Source of the DNA: Streptomyces mobaraensis NBRC 13819 = DSM 40847
GTDB lineage: Bacteria; Actinomycetota; Actinomycetes; Streptomycetales; Streptomycetaceae
Direction: 5' to 3'
DNA: 64,000 nt
NCBI RefSeq assembly: GCF_017916255.1
Contig: NZ_CP072827.1
Location: forward strand, 5,357,501-5,421,500
Numbering within the stretch: position 1 is the stretch's first letter; each line of letters opens with the position of its first letter. Made by a program: the position numbers and the translations under genes. The notes under the pieces were generated by a model. It saw only the letters and a program-made list of their open reading frames with translations. It was not told the DNA's origin and ran no database searches. Positions 25,063 through 35,551 of the stretch are shown here, piece after piece.

Positions 25063-25830
25063 GTGTCCCGCCACAGAATCGGCTTCTGGTACCGCTTTAC
25101 GGCGGTGTTGGCGAAACCGCCGCTCGTGGTTCTGTTCAAGCGGGAGTGGCGCGGAATGGAGCACATTCCCGCCGACGGCGGCTTCATCACCGCCATCAAC
25201 CACAACTCGTATCTGGACCCGCTCTCCTACGCCCACTTCCAGTACAACACCGGGCGGGTCCCCCGCTTCCTGGCCAAGGCCGGCCTCTTCCGCAACGGCT
25301 TCGTCGGCACCCTGCTGCGCGGCACCGGGCAGATCCCCGTCTACCGCGAGAGCACCGACGCGGCCAACGCCTTCCGCGCCGCCGTCGACGCCATCAACAA
25401 GGGCGAGTGCGTGGCCTTCTACCCCGAGGGCACCCTGACCCGCGACCCCGACCTGTGGCCCATGGAGGGCAAGACCGGCGCCGCCCGGGTCGCCCTGCTC
25501 ACCAAGGCGCCCGTCATCCCGGTCGCCCAGTGGGGCGCCCACGAGGCCATGCCGCCCTACGCCAAGGAGAAGAAGGTCCGCCTCTTCCCGCGCAAGACCC
25601 TCAAGGTGATGGCCGGCCCGCCCGTGGACCTCAGCGAGTTCCACGACAAGGAGCCGACCGCCGAGGTGCTCCGCGCGGTCACCGACAAGATCATGACCGC
25701 GATCACCGAACTCCTCGCCGAACTCCGCGACGAGCCGGCCCCCGCCGAGCCGTACACCCTCAAGAAGGCCCGGGCGGCCGCCGCCGCCCGCCGACAGGCC
25801 GGCACCGGCCGCGAGGAGGACGGCAAGTGA
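25063..25830 (+). CDS. plsC: 1-acyl-sn-glycerol-3-phosphate acyltransferase
   Basis: A 255-residue lysophosphatidic-acid acyltransferase family enzyme for phospholipid synthesis, membrane-associated. Signatures: acyltransferase box I NHNSYLDPL (HX4D variant with N-H-N-S-Y-L-D), block III FYPEGTLTRDP, and VIPVAQWGAHE. Start GTG 25063 follows AAGGG by 7 nt. The last codons overlap gpsA by 4 nt (GTGA), joining two steps of glycerophospholipid synthesis in one operon. The C-terminal ~25 residues are a basic, Ala-rich tail. Confidence 0.92.
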   Translation: MSRHRIGFWYRFTAVLAKPPLVVLFKREWRGMEHIPADGGFITAINHNSYLDPLSYAHFQYNTGRVPRFLAKAGLFRNGFVGTLLRGTGQIPVYRESTDAANAFRAAVDAINKGECVAFYPEGTLTRDPDLWPMEGKTGAARVALLTKAPVIPVAQWGAHEAMPPYAKEKKVRLFPRKTLKVMAGPPVDLSEFHDKEPTAEVLRAVTDKIMTAITELLAELRDEPAPAEPYTLKKARAAAAARRQAGTGREEDGK

Positions 25831-26825
25831 CGCGCTGCGCCGTCTTCGGCACCGGATCCTGGGGCACCGCCTTCGCGATGATCCTCGCGGACGCCGGCTG
25901 CGAGGTGACCATGTGGGGCCGCCGCGCCGCCGTCGTGGACGCCGTCAACAAGGGCGCCAACCCGGACTACTTCCCCGGCGTCGAGCTGCCCTCCGCCGTA
26001 CGGGCCACCACCGACCCCGCCGAGGCCGCCGCCGGGGCCGCGTTCACCGTCCTGGCCGTGCCCTCCCAGACGCTCCGCGGCAACCTCGCCGCCTGGAAGC
26101 CCCTGCTGGCCGACGACACCGTGCTCGTCTCCCTGATGAAGGGCGTCGAACTCGGCACCGCCAAGCGGATGAGCGAGGTCATCGAGGAGGTCGCCGGGGT
26201 CTCGCCGGACCGGGTCGCCGTCCTCACCGGCCCCAACCTGGCCAAGGAGATCGCCGACCGGCAGCCCGCCGCCGCCGTCGTCGCCTGCCGCGACGAGGAG
26301 GTCGCCAAGCGCCTCCAGGCCGCCTGCCACACCGCGTACTTCCGTCCCTACACCAACACCGACGTCGTCGGCTGCGAGCTCGGCGGCGCCGTCAAGAACG
26401 TCATCGCCCTCGCGGTCGGCATCGCCGACGGCATGGGCCTGGGCGACAACGCCAAGGCGTCCCTCATCACCCGCGGCCTCGCCGAGACCACCCGGCTCGG
26501 CCTGGCGATGGGCGCCGACGCGCACACCTTCGCCGGACTCGCCGGGATGGGCGACCTCGTCGCCACCTGCTCCTCACCGCTCTCCCGCAACAACACCTTC
26601 GGCCGCAACCTCGGCCGCGGGCTGAGCCTGGAGGAGACCATCGCCGTCACCAAGCAGACGGCGGAGGGCGTCAAGTCCTGCGAGTCGGTGCTCGATCTGG
26701 CGCGCAGGCACCATGTCGACATGCCGATCACCGAGACGGTCGTGGGCATCGTGCACGAGGGCAAGCCGCCCATGGTCGCCCTGAAGGAGCTGATGGCGCG
26801 CAGCGCCAAGCCGGAGCGGCACTGA
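25827..26825 (+). CDS. gpsA: Glycerol-3-phosphate dehydrogenase [NAD(P)+]
   Basis: A 332-residue cytosolic enzyme reducing dihydroxyacetone phosphate to glycerol-3-phosphate for phospholipids. Rossmann motif FGTGSWGTAFAMILADAG, LTGPNLAKEIA, the catalytic stretch CELGGAVKNVIALAVGIADG and C-terminal GMGDLVATCSSPLSRN are intact. Starts at GTG 25827 with a 4-nt overlap with plsC and is followed 34 bp later by ddl. Confidence 0.97.
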   Translation: MTRCAVFGTGSWGTAFAMILADAGCEVTMWGRRAAVVDAVNKGANPDYFPGVELPSAVRATTDPAEAAAGAAFTVLAVPSQTLRGNLAAWKPLLADDTVLVSLMKGVELGTAKRMSEVIEEVAGVSPDRVAVLTGPNLAKEIADRQPAAAVVACRDEEVAKRLQAACHTAYFRPYTNTDVVGCELGGAVKNVIALAVGIADGMGLGDNAKASLITRGLAETTRLGLAMGADAHTFAGLAGMGDLVATCSSPLSRNNTFGRNLGRGLSLEETIAVTKQTAEGVKSCESVLDLARRHHVDMPITETVVGIVHEGKPPMVALKELMARSAKPERH

Positions 26826-26859
26826 GACCGGCGGGGTCACCAGGTACGCTCAACGCGAT

Positions 26860-28004
<1,145 letters not shown>

Positions 28005-28008
<4 letters not shown>

Positions 28009-28559
28009 GGGGTCTTCGGAGCGGGGGAGTCGTCCGGATCGTCGGACGGCACCGCCTTCCGGACGGCGGCGGCGAGATCGACGAGCGCGCTCATGTCGCC
28101 GCCGTCGCCGACCACCTTCTTCGGCAGCGTGACCTCGACGTACACCGGCCGCAGAGGGGTGGTGCAGCGGATGCTCCCGTCCGGCAGCCGCTCGGGCGAC
28201 CACTTCACCCCGTCGATGTCCACGGCCTGCGTCCGCACGTCGTTGAAGATCTTCGGCCGCGGCACCCCGCAGCGCAGCTCGATCCACGGACCCTCACCCC
28301 ACGCGGCGGTGAAGTCCGAGACGGGATCGGTGGCGCGCCGCTTCAGCCCGCCCACCTCGTCCGGCAACTCCTTGTGCAGCGCCCGGCAGAGCGCCGCCTG
28401 GCGCCCGGTCGGGGCCGGCACCTCGGGACGCGGGGCGTCGTCCGCCGCCGAGCAGCCGACGGCCGCGCCCAGCAGGACCGCCGTGAAGGACAGGGCGGCC
28501 CGCCGGCGCGGCCGGGGGGGACGGACGGATGGGACGGTACGGGCGAACACAGTGCTCAC
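28005..28559 (-). CDS. DUF3515 lipoprotein
   Basis: A 184-residue predicted lipoprotein. A basic N-terminus (RPPRPRRRAA) is followed by hydrophobic LSFTAVLLGAAVGC, giving a lipobox GAAVGC with Cys at about 36. The mature part has the DUF3515 pattern (RQAALCRALHKELPDEVGG, ELRCGVPRPKIF, VKWSPERLPDGSIRCTTPLR), with three Cys likely forming disulfides outside the membrane. Function unknown. Its stop overlaps that of ddl by 4 bp. Confidence 0.82.
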
Positions 28560-28578
28560 CGGCCGAGCATACGAGGGA

Positions 28579-28812
28579 CTACAGGTGGACGACCGGGCAG
28601 GTCAGGGTCCGGGTGATGCCCTCCACCTGCTGGACCTTGGCGACCACCATCCGGCCGAGCGCGTCCACGGTGTCGGCCTGGGCGCGGACGATGACGTCGT
28701 AGGGACCCGTCACGTCCTCGGCCTGGATCACGCCGTTGATCTTCGAGATGACTTCGGCCACGGTCGACGCCTTGCCGACCTCGGTCTGGATCAGGATGTA
28801 CGCCTGTACCAC
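28579..28812 (-). CDS. Stand-alone Lrp/AsnC ligand-binding (RAM) domain protein
   Basis: A 77-residue protein consisting only of the effector-binding half of Lrp/AsnC regulators (VQAYILIQTEVGKASTVAEV, VTGPYDVIVRAQADTVDALG, TRTLTCPVVHL); no HTH is present. Such proteins form dimers or octamers that bind amino acids, and may modulate full-length Lrp partners. Start GTG 28812 has a perfect GGAGG 4 nt upstream. It is 19 bp upstream of the DUF3515 gene in the same direction and divergent from thiL. Confidence 0.85.
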   Translation of the reverse strand: MVQAYILIQTEVGKASTVAEVISKINGVIQAEDVTGPYDVIVRAQADTVDALGRMVVAKVQQVEGITRTLTCPVVHL

Positions 28813-28967
28813 GGAACCTCCAGGGCGGCTTCGAGGATCATGTGGGGAGAAGAGACGCCACCGTACCGCGCCGCCGCACGGCACGGGGAGACCCGCGCCA
28901 CCTGCGCGGCGCGCGGTTCCTCGGGAACCGCGAGACCACAGCACCGGAAACTCCGAGGAGGAGCGCA

Positions 28968-29951
28968 GTGAAAGGCACCGTCGGCGAGTTGGGGGAGTTC
29001 GGCCTCATCAGGGAGCTGACCTCCCGGCTCACCACCACCCCGGCCGTCCGGCTCGGACCGGGCGACGACGCCGCGGTGGTCGCAGCGCCCGACCGGAGGG
29101 TCGTGGCCAGCACGGACGTGCTCCTGGAGGGGCGGCACTTCCGCCGCGACTGGTCCACGGCCTACGACGTGGGCCGCAAGGCCGCCGCCCAGAACCTCGC
29201 CGACATCGCCGCCATGGGCGCCGTGCCGACCGCCGTGCTCCTCGCCCTCGTCGTCCCGGCCGAACTCCCCGCCACCTGGCCGGTGGAGCTCATGGACGGA
29301 ATCCGCGACGAATGTCAGGTCGCCGGCGCGGCGGTGGTCGGCGGGGACGTGGTGCGCGGCGAGACCATCACCGTGTCCATCACGGCCCTCGGCGACCTCC
29401 GCAACCACGAACCCGTGATGCGCTCCGGCGCGCAGCCGGGCGACGTCGTCGCGGTCACCGGCTGGCTCGGCTGGTCGGCGGCCGGACTCGCCGTCCTCTC
29501 CCGGGGCTTCCGCTCCCCCCGGGCCTTCGTGGAGGCGCACCGCCGTCCCGAACCCCCGTACCACGCGGGCCCGGCCGCCGCCTCGCTCGGCGCCACCTCC
29601 ATGACCGACGTCAGCGACGGGCTGATCGCCGACCTCGGGCACATCGCCGAGGCCAGCAAGGTCCGGATCGACCTGCACACGGCGGCCATCGACGTCCCCA
29701 CGCAGATGTCCGACATCGGGCAGGCCGTGGGCGTCGACCCGCTCCAGTGGGTGCTCACCGGCGGCGAGGACCACGCCATCGTCGCCACCTTCCCGCCGGA
29801 CGTGAAGCTGCCCGCCCGCTGGAAGGTGATCGGCGAGGTGGTCAACCCGTCCGCCCTGCCCCAGGTGACCGTCGACGGCGCGCCCTGGGAGCGGGCGGGC
29901 GGCTGGGACCACTTCGGCGACGAGGACCTGCCGGAGGCGGAGGACGACTGA
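28968..29951 (+). CDS. thiL: Thiamine-monophosphate kinase
   Basis: A 327-residue enzyme phosphorylating thiamine monophosphate to the cofactor TPP. PurM/ThiL signatures: GPGDDAAVV, STDVLLEGRHF, GRKAAAQNLADIAAMGAVP, VVGGDVVRGE, MTDVSDGLIADLGHIA and TGGEDHAIVATF. Start GTG 28968 follows GAGGAGGAG. Forms an operon with thiD 21 bp downstream. I saw no TPP-riboswitch-like sequence upstream. Confidence 0.95.
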   Translation: MKGTVGELGEFGLIRELTSRLTTTPAVRLGPGDDAAVVAAPDRRVVASTDVLLEGRHFRRDWSTAYDVGRKAAAQNLADIAAMGAVPTAVLLALVVPAELPATWPVELMDGIRDECQVAGAAVVGGDVVRGETITVSITALGDLRNHEPVMRSGAQPGDVVAVTGWLGWSAAGLAVLSRGFRSPRAFVEAHRRPEPPYHAGPAAASLGATSMTDVSDGLIADLGHIAEASKVRIDLHTAAIDVPTQMSDIGQAVGVDPLQWVLTGGEDHAIVATFPPDVKLPARWKVIGEVVNPSALPQVTVDGAPWERAGGWDHFGDEDLPEAEDD

Positions 29952-29972
29952 GGGGCGCGTAGGTTGGTGTTC

Positions 29973-30761
29973 ATGCCGATACCCCCGCGTGTGCTGACCG
30001 TCGCCGGCTCCGACTCCGGCGGCGGGGCCGGCATCCAGGCCGACCTCAAGACGATGCTCGCCCTGGGGACGCACGGCATGAGCGTCCTCACCGCCGTCAC
30101 CGCCCAGAACTCCCGCGGCGTACAGGGCGCCTGGCCGCTGCCCGCGGAGGCGGTACGGGCCCAGTTCCGCAGCGTCGTCGACGACATCGGCGTCCAGGCC
30201 GTCAAGACCGGGATGCTGGCCTCGGCGGAGCTGGTGGAGACCGTCGCCGAGTTGCTGACGGGGGTCGGGGCGCCCGTCGTGGTCGACCCCGTGGGCGTCT
30301 CCAAGCACGGGGATCCGCTGCTCGCCGCGTCGGCGCTGGACGCTCTGTGCCTGAAGCTGCTGCCCCTGGCCACGGTGGCCACCCCCAACCTGGACGAGAC
30401 CGCCTGGCTCACCGGCGTCCACGTCACGTCCGAGGCGGACCTCCGCCGGGCCGCGGACGCCGTGTTGGCCTTCGGGCCGCGGTGGGTGCTGATCAAGGGC
30501 GGTCACCTGCCCGGTGACGCGGTCGACTTGCTGACGGACGGAACGTCGGAGCATCTGTTGCGTGCCCCGCGTCACGACAACCGGCATACGCACGGGACGG
30601 GGTGCACGCTGGCGAGCGCGATCGCGTGCGGGCTGGCGAAGGGGCTGTCCGTGCCGGACGCGGTGGGGGCGGCGAAGAAGTACGTCACCGGGGCGATCGC
30701 CGCCGGGTTCCCGCTGGGGGAGGGGATCGGGCCGGTGGACCACGGGTGGGCGCTGCGCTGA
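29973..30761 (+). CDS. thiD: Bifunctional hydroxymethylpyrimidine kinase/phosphomethylpyrimidine kinase
   Basis: A 262-residue ribokinase-family enzyme giving HMP-PP for thiamine synthesis and salvage. Signatures: [32 protein letters not shown] segment, [15 protein letters not shown] and [18 protein letters not shown] with the catalytic Cys. Start ATG 29973 ([12 protein letters not shown]) is preferred over a GTG three codons earlier. Ends just before a long inverted repeat shared with rpmB on the opposite strand. Confidence 0.94.
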   Translation: MPIPPRVLTVAGSDSGGGAGIQADLKTMLALGTHGMSVLTAVTAQNSRGVQGAWPLPAEAVRAQFRSVVDDIGVQAVKTGMLASAELVETVAELLTGVGAPVVVDPVGVSKHGDPLLAASALDALCLKLLPLATVATPNLDETAWLTGVHVTSEADLRRAADAVLAFGPRWVLIKGGHLPGDAVDLLTDGTSEHLLRAPRHDNRHTHGTGCTLASAIACGLAKGLSVPDAVGAAKKYVTGAIAAGFPLGEGIGPVDHGWALR

Positions 30762-30781
30762 GTCCGCCTGCGGCGGGCTGT

Positions 30782-30973
30782 GCCCCGGTCCCGCCCCTTC
30801 GCCGATTCCTGGGGGCAAGCCCCCAGACCCCCGAAACCGCGCTCCGCGCGGTTGTCCTCAAACGCCGGACGGGCTGAAATCAGCCCGTCCGGCGTTTGAG
30901 GACAGCGCGCGCAGCGTGCTGCAGGGGTGCGGGGCCCTCCCCGCAAGAATCGGTGAAAGGGAGGGACCGGGGC
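30782..30973. repeat. ~190-bp long inverted repeat between convergent genes, copy 2
   Basis: Same architecture as 19325-19536: outer arms GCCCCGGTCCC (30782-30792) and GGGACCGGGGC (30963-30973), inner arms with CGAAACCGCGCTCCGCGCGG, and a perfect central stem. It lies between the converging 3' ends of thiD and rpmB. The half-arms differ more from each other here than in copy 1. Confidence 0.8.
30854..30903. terminator. Bidirectional terminator, core of repeat copy 2
   Basis: Near-perfect 23-24-bp stem from GTCCTCAAACGCCGG (30854) to its complement ending at 30903, with loop AAAT or shorter. One compensated pair differs from copy 1 (CAAACG/CGTTTG against CAAGCG/CGCTTG), which keeps the stem. 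Confidence 0.8.
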
Positions 30974-30983
30974 ACAGCAAAAA

Positions 30984-31006
30984 GCCGGCCCCCTCAGGGG
31001 GCCGGC
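30984..31006 (-). terminator. Terminator of rpmB with U-tract
   Basis: 10-bp GCCGGCCCCC/GGGGGCCGGC stem with a 3-nt loop. Read on the minus strand it is followed by TTTTT, a classical intrinsic terminator rarely seen in Streptomyces, 40 bp after rpmB. Confidence 0.85.
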
Positions 31007-31045
31007 CTTCAGCAACCGGAAAGGGCTGCGCGTGACGCGAAGCCG

Positions 31046-31231
31046 CTAGCGCGAGACCTTGCCGGCCTTGATGCACGAGGTGCAGACGTTGAGCCGCTTC
31101 GGCGTCGCCCCGACCTTCGCACGCACCCGCTGGATGTTGGGGTTCCAACGGCGGGAGGTACGGCGGTGCGAGTGCGAGATGTTGTTGCCGAAGCCCGGCC
31201 CCTTGCCGCAGACGTCGCAGTTGGCAGCCAC
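31046..31231 (-). CDS. rpmB: Ribosomal protein L28 (bL28), zinc-binding form
   Basis: A 61-residue large-subunit protein. Two CxxC pairs (CDVC near residue 5, CTSC near 50) make this the Zn-ribbon (C+) form; Streptomyces often also have a Cys-free, Zur-controlled paralogue elsewhere. [18 protein letters not shown] is the bL28 core. It is a single gene, divergent from the DAK2 gene. Confidence 0.97.
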   Translation of the reverse strand: MAANCDVCGKGPGFGNNISHSHRRTSRRWNPNIQRVRAKVGATPKRLNVCTSCIKAGKVSR

Positions 31232-31508
31232 GGGTTACTCCAAAGACGGGTCACCCTCGCTCACGCGAGGACGACAGGCACGTACGGTGAATCCCTGCGT
31301 GCCGAGATCTCAGAGAGCGACCGGCAGTGTCAGGGGGATGGCCTGACTCTCGTCAGGCAACCGGAGCAGCATACAACGACCGCTCCAGGACAACGAAACT
31401 ACCATGACCGGCCCGTATCCCGCCCGGCCGGCCCGGTGGAGCGGCCCGCACGACTACTGTGCCCACGGGTCACCGCCCACCGCCACCCACCCCGAGGAGG
31501 ACCCCCAG
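31232..31508. promoter_or_regulatory. Divergent region between rpmB and the DAK2 gene
   Basis: 277 bp without a convincing gene. It contains a small hairpin GCCTGAC-TCTC-GTCAGGC at 31341-31358 and A/T-rich DNA at 31365-31405, where the rightward promoter probably lies. The frame open from 31404 is taken as untranslated before the GTG at 31509. Confidence 0.35.
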
Positions 31509-33152
31509 GTGCCGCACCCGCTCGACGCCGCCGCGGTACGCGCCTGGTGCGCCCTGGCGCTCGACGCCCTGGGCCGGGCCCGCGAGGAGATCGACGCGAT
31601 CAACGTCTATCCCGTGGCCGACGGCGACACCGGAACCAACCTCTACCTGACCGCCGAGTCCGCGGTCCGCGCCGTCGAGGCGGTCTTCGAGGCGCACGCC
31701 ACCGCCGGGCCCGGCGCCCGCCCCGGCCTGTCGGAAGCGGTCCGGGCCATGGCCCACGGCGCCCTGATCGGCGCGCGCGGGAACTCCGGCACGATCCTGG
31801 CGCAGCTGTTCCGGGGCATGGCGGAGGTGCTGAAGGACAGCGGCGGGAGTGACCAGGGTCACCTCCTGGGTCGCGCGCTGCGCCGCGCCGTGGACTCCGC
31901 GTACGAGGGCGTCGCCCGGCCCGTCGAGGGCACGGTCCTCACCGTGGCCGCCGCCGCGGCCGACGCCGCCGCCCGGACCGAGGGCGACGCCGCCGCCGTG
32001 GCCCGCGCAGCGCACACCGCCGCCCGTACGGCCCTGGAGGCCACCCCCGGCCAGCTGGCGGCCCTCGGCCGGGCAGGGGTGGTCGACGCGGGCGGCAAGG
32101 GCCTGGTGGAGGTCCTGGGGGCGCTCGTGGCGGCGCTGGAGGGCGGCGCCACGCCGGACGCCCGCCCGGCCCGGATCTCCGCCCCCCGCCCCGCCGACGG
32201 CTGCCCGGCCGGGGGCGCCCACGGCGCCGCGCCCGGGACGGGCCCCGCCTTCGAGGTGATCTACCTGCTGGAGGCGGACGACGCCGCCGTCGCCCGGCTC
32301 CGCGCCCGGCTGGACGCGCTGGGGGAGTCGCTCGTCGTCGTCGGGGGCGACGGCCTCTGGAACGTGCACGTCCACGTGGACGACGCGGGGGCCGCCGTGG
32401 AGGCCGGCGTCGACGCCGGACGCCCGTACCGGATCCGCATCACCCACTTCGGCGCCGCCGCCGACGAGCGCACCCGCGCCCCCGAGCCCGCCCAGCGGGC
32501 CGTCGTGGCGGTCGTCCCCGGCGAGGGGCTGGCCGCCCTGTGCGCCGAGGCCGGCGCGACCGTCGTGCCCGTCCGGCCCGGCGAACCGCCCGCCAGCGGT
32601 GAGCTGGTCGAGGCGGTCCGGCGCGCGCACGCCCGCGAGGTCGTCCTCCTGCCCAACGACCCCGACCTGCGGCACACCGCCGCCGCGGCGGCCGAGCAGG
32701 CCCGCGCCGAGGGCGTCCGGGTCGCCCTCATCCCCACCCGCTCCCCGGTCCAGGGCGTCGCCGCCCTCGCCGTCCACGAGCCCGGCCGCCGCTTCGACGA
32801 GGACGTCGTCGCCATGACCTCCGCCGCCGGCGCCACCCGCTACGCGGAGCTGACCGTCGCCGAGAGCCGGTCCTGGACCATGGCGGGCGTCTGCCAGGCC
32901 GGCGACGTGCTCGGGCTGATCGACGGGGACGTCGCCGTCATCGGCGCCGACCTGGCCGCCACCGCCGCCACCGTGCTGGACCGGATGCTCGCGGCCGGCG
33001 GCGAACTCGTCACCCTCGTCGTCGCCGACGACGCCCCGGCCGGCTTCGCCGAGGGCCTGGAACGGCACGTCCGCGGCGGCCACCTCGCCGTGGACACCGT
33101 CGTCTACCGGGGCGGCCGGCAGCCCGCGCCCCTGCTCATCGGCGTCGAATAG
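31509..33152 (+). CDS. DAK2-domain (fatty-acid-kinase/FakA-like) protein
   Basis: A 547-residue protein. The N-terminal ~200 residues form a DhaL/DAK2 nucleotide-binding domain with NVYPVADGDTGTNLYLT (Mg-ADP ligands), ARGNSGTILAQLFRG and DAGGKGLVEVLGAL. A C-terminal FakA-type half follows with VNVHVDDAGAAVEAG-like and LLPNDPDLRHTAAAAAEQAR segments. Known relatives phosphorylate fatty acids presented by FakB/DegV proteins; no FakB gene is adjacent. Start GTG 31509 sits after GAGGAGG. It precedes recG by 91 bp on the same strand, the usual order in Gram-positive bacteria. Confidence 0.88.
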   Translation: MPHPLDAAAVRAWCALALDALGRAREEIDAINVYPVADGDTGTNLYLTAESAVRAVEAVFEAHATAGPGARPGLSEAVRAMAHGALIGARGNSGTILAQLFRGMAEVLKDSGGSDQGHLLGRALRRAVDSAYEGVARPVEGTVLTVAAAAADAAARTEGDAAAVARAAHTAARTALEATPGQLAALGRAGVVDAGGKGLVEVLGALVAALEGGATPDARPARISAPRPADGCPAGGAHGAAPGTGPAFEVIYLLEADDAAVARLRARLDALGESLVVVGGDGLWNVHVHVDDAGAAVEAGVDAGRPYRIRITHFGAAADERTRAPEPAQRAVVAVVPGEGLAALCAEAGATVVPVRPGEPPASGELVEAVRRAHAREVVLLPNDPDLRHTAAAAAEQARAEGVRVALIPTRSPVQGVAALAVHEPGRRFDEDVVAMTSAAGATRYAELTVAESRSWTMAGVCQAGDVLGLIDGDVAVIGADLAATAATVLDRMLAAGGELVTLVVADDAPAGFAEGLERHVRGGHLAVDTVVYRGGRQPAPLLIGVE

Positions 33153-33243
33153 CGGTGCTGCCCGGCGTTGTCAGTGCCGTGGTGTGCAATGGGACGTGCC
33201 CGTACCCGACGTCCGGAGGATCCGGAGAACCCCGGAGAGCACT

Positions 33244-35436
33244 GTGCAGCTCGACCAGCCCCTGAAGAAGATCCTCGGCGGCACCACCGCGAAGGTGATG
33301 GCCGAGCACCTCGGCCTGCACACCGCCGGCGACCTCCTGCACCACTACCCGCGCCGCTACGCCGAGCGCGGCGAGCTGACCCGCCTCGCCGACCTGCCGC
33401 TCGACGAGCACGTCACCGTCGTCGCCCAGGTCTCCAAGGCCGCCATGAAGACGTTCAACCAGGGGCGCGGCGTCCGCCTGGAGGTCGTCGTCACCGACGG
33501 CAGCGGCGCCCTGACCCTGGTCTTCTTCGGGCGCGGCGCCTATGCGCGCGAGAAGGAGCTGGTCCCGGGCCGCCGCGGCATGTTCGCCGGCAAGGTGTCG
33601 GTGTTCAACCGCTCCCGGCAGCTGCTCCACCCCGACTACGAGCTGCTCGACCGGGACAGCGGCGCGGAGGCCGCCGCGGACTTCGCGGGCCGGCTGCTGC
33701 CGCTCTACCCGGCCTGCAAGCAGTTCCAGTCCTGGAAGCTCACCAAGGCGGTGGACACCCTCCTCGACCTCTTCGAGGCCGACGGCTGGCGCGGGCTCGT
33801 CGATCCCCTGCCGCCCGCGCTCCGCGAGGGCCGCGGCCTGGCCGAGCTGCCGGACGCCTTCCGCAAGGTCCACCGGCCGCGCACCAAGGCCGACATCGAG
33901 GACGCCCGCGCCCGCCTGAAGTGGGACGAGGCGTTCGTCCTCCAGGTCGCCCTCGCCCGCCGTCGGCACGCCGAGACCCAGCTCCCGGCGGTCGCCCGCA
34001 AGCCCGCCCCCGGCGGCCTGCTCGACGCCTTCGACGCCAAGCTGCCGTTCACCCTCACCGACGGCCAGCGCACCGTCTCCGCCGAGATCTTCGACGACCT
34101 GGCCACCGAGCACCCCATGCACCGGCTCCTCCAGGGCGAGGTCGGCAGTGGCAAGACCATGGTCGCGCTGCGCGCCATGCTCGCCGTCGTGGACGCGGGC
34201 GGGCAGGCGGCGATGCTGGCGCCCACCGAGGTGCTGGCCCAGCAGCACCACCGGTCGATCACCGAGATGATGGGCGAGCTCGCCGAGGGCGGTCTGCTCG
34301 GCGGCGCCGACCAGGGCACCAAGGTCGTCCTCCTCACCGGTTCCATGGGCGCCCCGGCCCGCCGCCGCGCCCTGCTGGACCTGACGACCGGCGAGGCCGG
34401 GATCGTGATCGGCACCCACGCCCTGATCGAGGACAAGGTGCGGTTCCACGACCTGGGGCTGGTCGTGGTGGACGAGCAGCACCGCTTCGGCGTCGAGCAG
34501 CGGGACGCGCTGCGCTCCAAGGGAAAGCAACCGCCGCACCTGCTGGTGATGACCGCCACGCCGATCCCGCGCACGGTGGCTATGACCGTCTTCGGCGACC
34601 TGGAGACGTCCGTCCTGGACCAGCTCCCCGCCGGCCGCTCGCCCATCGCCACCCACGTCGTCCCCGCCAAGGACAAGCCGCACTTCCTGACCCGCGCCTG
34701 GGAGCGGGTGCGCGAGGAGGTCGAGGGCGGGCACCAGGCGTACGTGGTGTGCCCGCGCATCGGGGACGAGGAGGAGGGCACGAAGCGGAAGCCCGGGGAG
34801 GGGCCGGACGACCCCGAGAAGCGGCCGCCGCTCGCCGTCCTCGACGTCGCCGCGCAGCTGGCGAAGGGGCCGCTGGCGGGCCTGCGCGTGGAGGTGCTGC
34901 ACGGGCGGATGCAGCCCGAGGCCAAGGACGACGTCATGCGCCGCTTCGCCGCCGGCGAGGTGGACGTCCTGGTGGCCACGACCGTGATCGAGGTGGGCGT
35001 GAACGTCCCCAACTCCACCGTCATGGTGATCATGGACGCGGACCGGTTCGGCGTCTCCCAGCTGCACCAGCTCCGCGGCCGGGTCGGCCGGGGGTCCGCC
35101 CCCGGCCTGTGCCTGCTGGTCACCGAGGCCGGCGAGGCGAGCCCCGCGCGGGCCCGGCTGGGCGCGGTCGCCGGCACCCTGGACGGCTTCGAGCTCTCCC
35201 GCATCGACCTGGAGCAGCGCCGCGAGGGCGACGTCCTCGGCCAGGCCCAGTCCGGCGTCCGGTCCTCCCTCCGGATGCTCACCGTCATCGACGACGAGGA
35301 GGTCATCGCCGCCGCCCGTGACGAGGCGGCGGCCGTGGTCGCCGCCGATCCCGAGCTGGAGTCCTTCCCGGCGCTCCGCACGGCCCTGGACGCCCTGCTG
35401 GACGAGGAACGGGAGCGGTACCTGGACAAGGGGTGA
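33244..35436 (+). CDS. recG: ATP-dependent DNA helicase RecG
   Basis: A 730-residue branch-migration helicase acting on stalled forks and Holliday junctions. An N-terminal wedge/OB domain (DLLHHYPRRYAERGELTRLA) precedes the SF2 motor: motif I QGEVGSGKTMVAL, Ia APTEVLAQQHH, II VVDEQHRFGVEQR, III MTATPIPRT, V ATTVIEVGVNVPN, VI QLHQLRGRVGRG, and a C-terminal TRG-type region. Motif II is DEQH rather than DEKH. Start GTG 33244 follows GGAGAG; the frame is open 20 codons earlier without family similarity. Confidence 0.96.
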   Translation: MQLDQPLKKILGGTTAKVMAEHLGLHTAGDLLHHYPRRYAERGELTRLADLPLDEHVTVVAQVSKAAMKTFNQGRGVRLEVVVTDGSGALTLVFFGRGAYAREKELVPGRRGMFAGKVSVFNRSRQLLHPDYELLDRDSGAEAAADFAGRLLPLYPACKQFQSWKLTKAVDTLLDLFEADGWRGLVDPLPPALREGRGLAELPDAFRKVHRPRTKADIEDARARLKWDEAFVLQVALARRRHAETQLPAVARKPAPGGLLDAFDAKLPFTLTDGQRTVSAEIFDDLATEHPMHRLLQGEVGSGKTMVALRAMLAVVDAGGQAAMLAPTEVLAQQHHRSITEMMGELAEGGLLGGADQGTKVVLLTGSMGAPARRRALLDLTTGEAGIVIGTHALIEDKVRFHDLGLVVVDEQHRFGVEQRDALRSKGKQPPHLLVMTATPIPRTVAMTVFGDLETSVLDQLPAGRSPIATHVVPAKDKPHFLTRAWERVREEVEGGHQAYVVCPRIGDEEEGTKRKPGEGPDDPEKRPPLAVLDVAAQLAKGPLAGLRVEVLHGRMQPEAKDDVMRRFAAGEVDVLVATTVIEVGVNVPNSTVMVIMDADRFGVSQLHQLRGRVGRGSAPGLCLLVTEAGEASPARARLGAVAGTLDGFELSRIDLEQRREGDVLGQAQSGVRSSLRMLTVIDDEEVIAAARDEAAAVVAADPELESFPALRTALDALLDEERERYLDKG

Positions 35437-35551
35437 CACCGGGGGAGCGGCGCGTGTTGCCGTTCGAGCAACAAAGGTTGCTCGTCCGGGCACCGCCGCC
35501 GCAGCCTGATGCCCGGCCGACAGGGGCCGCAAGTGATCAGGGAGGCAGCCG

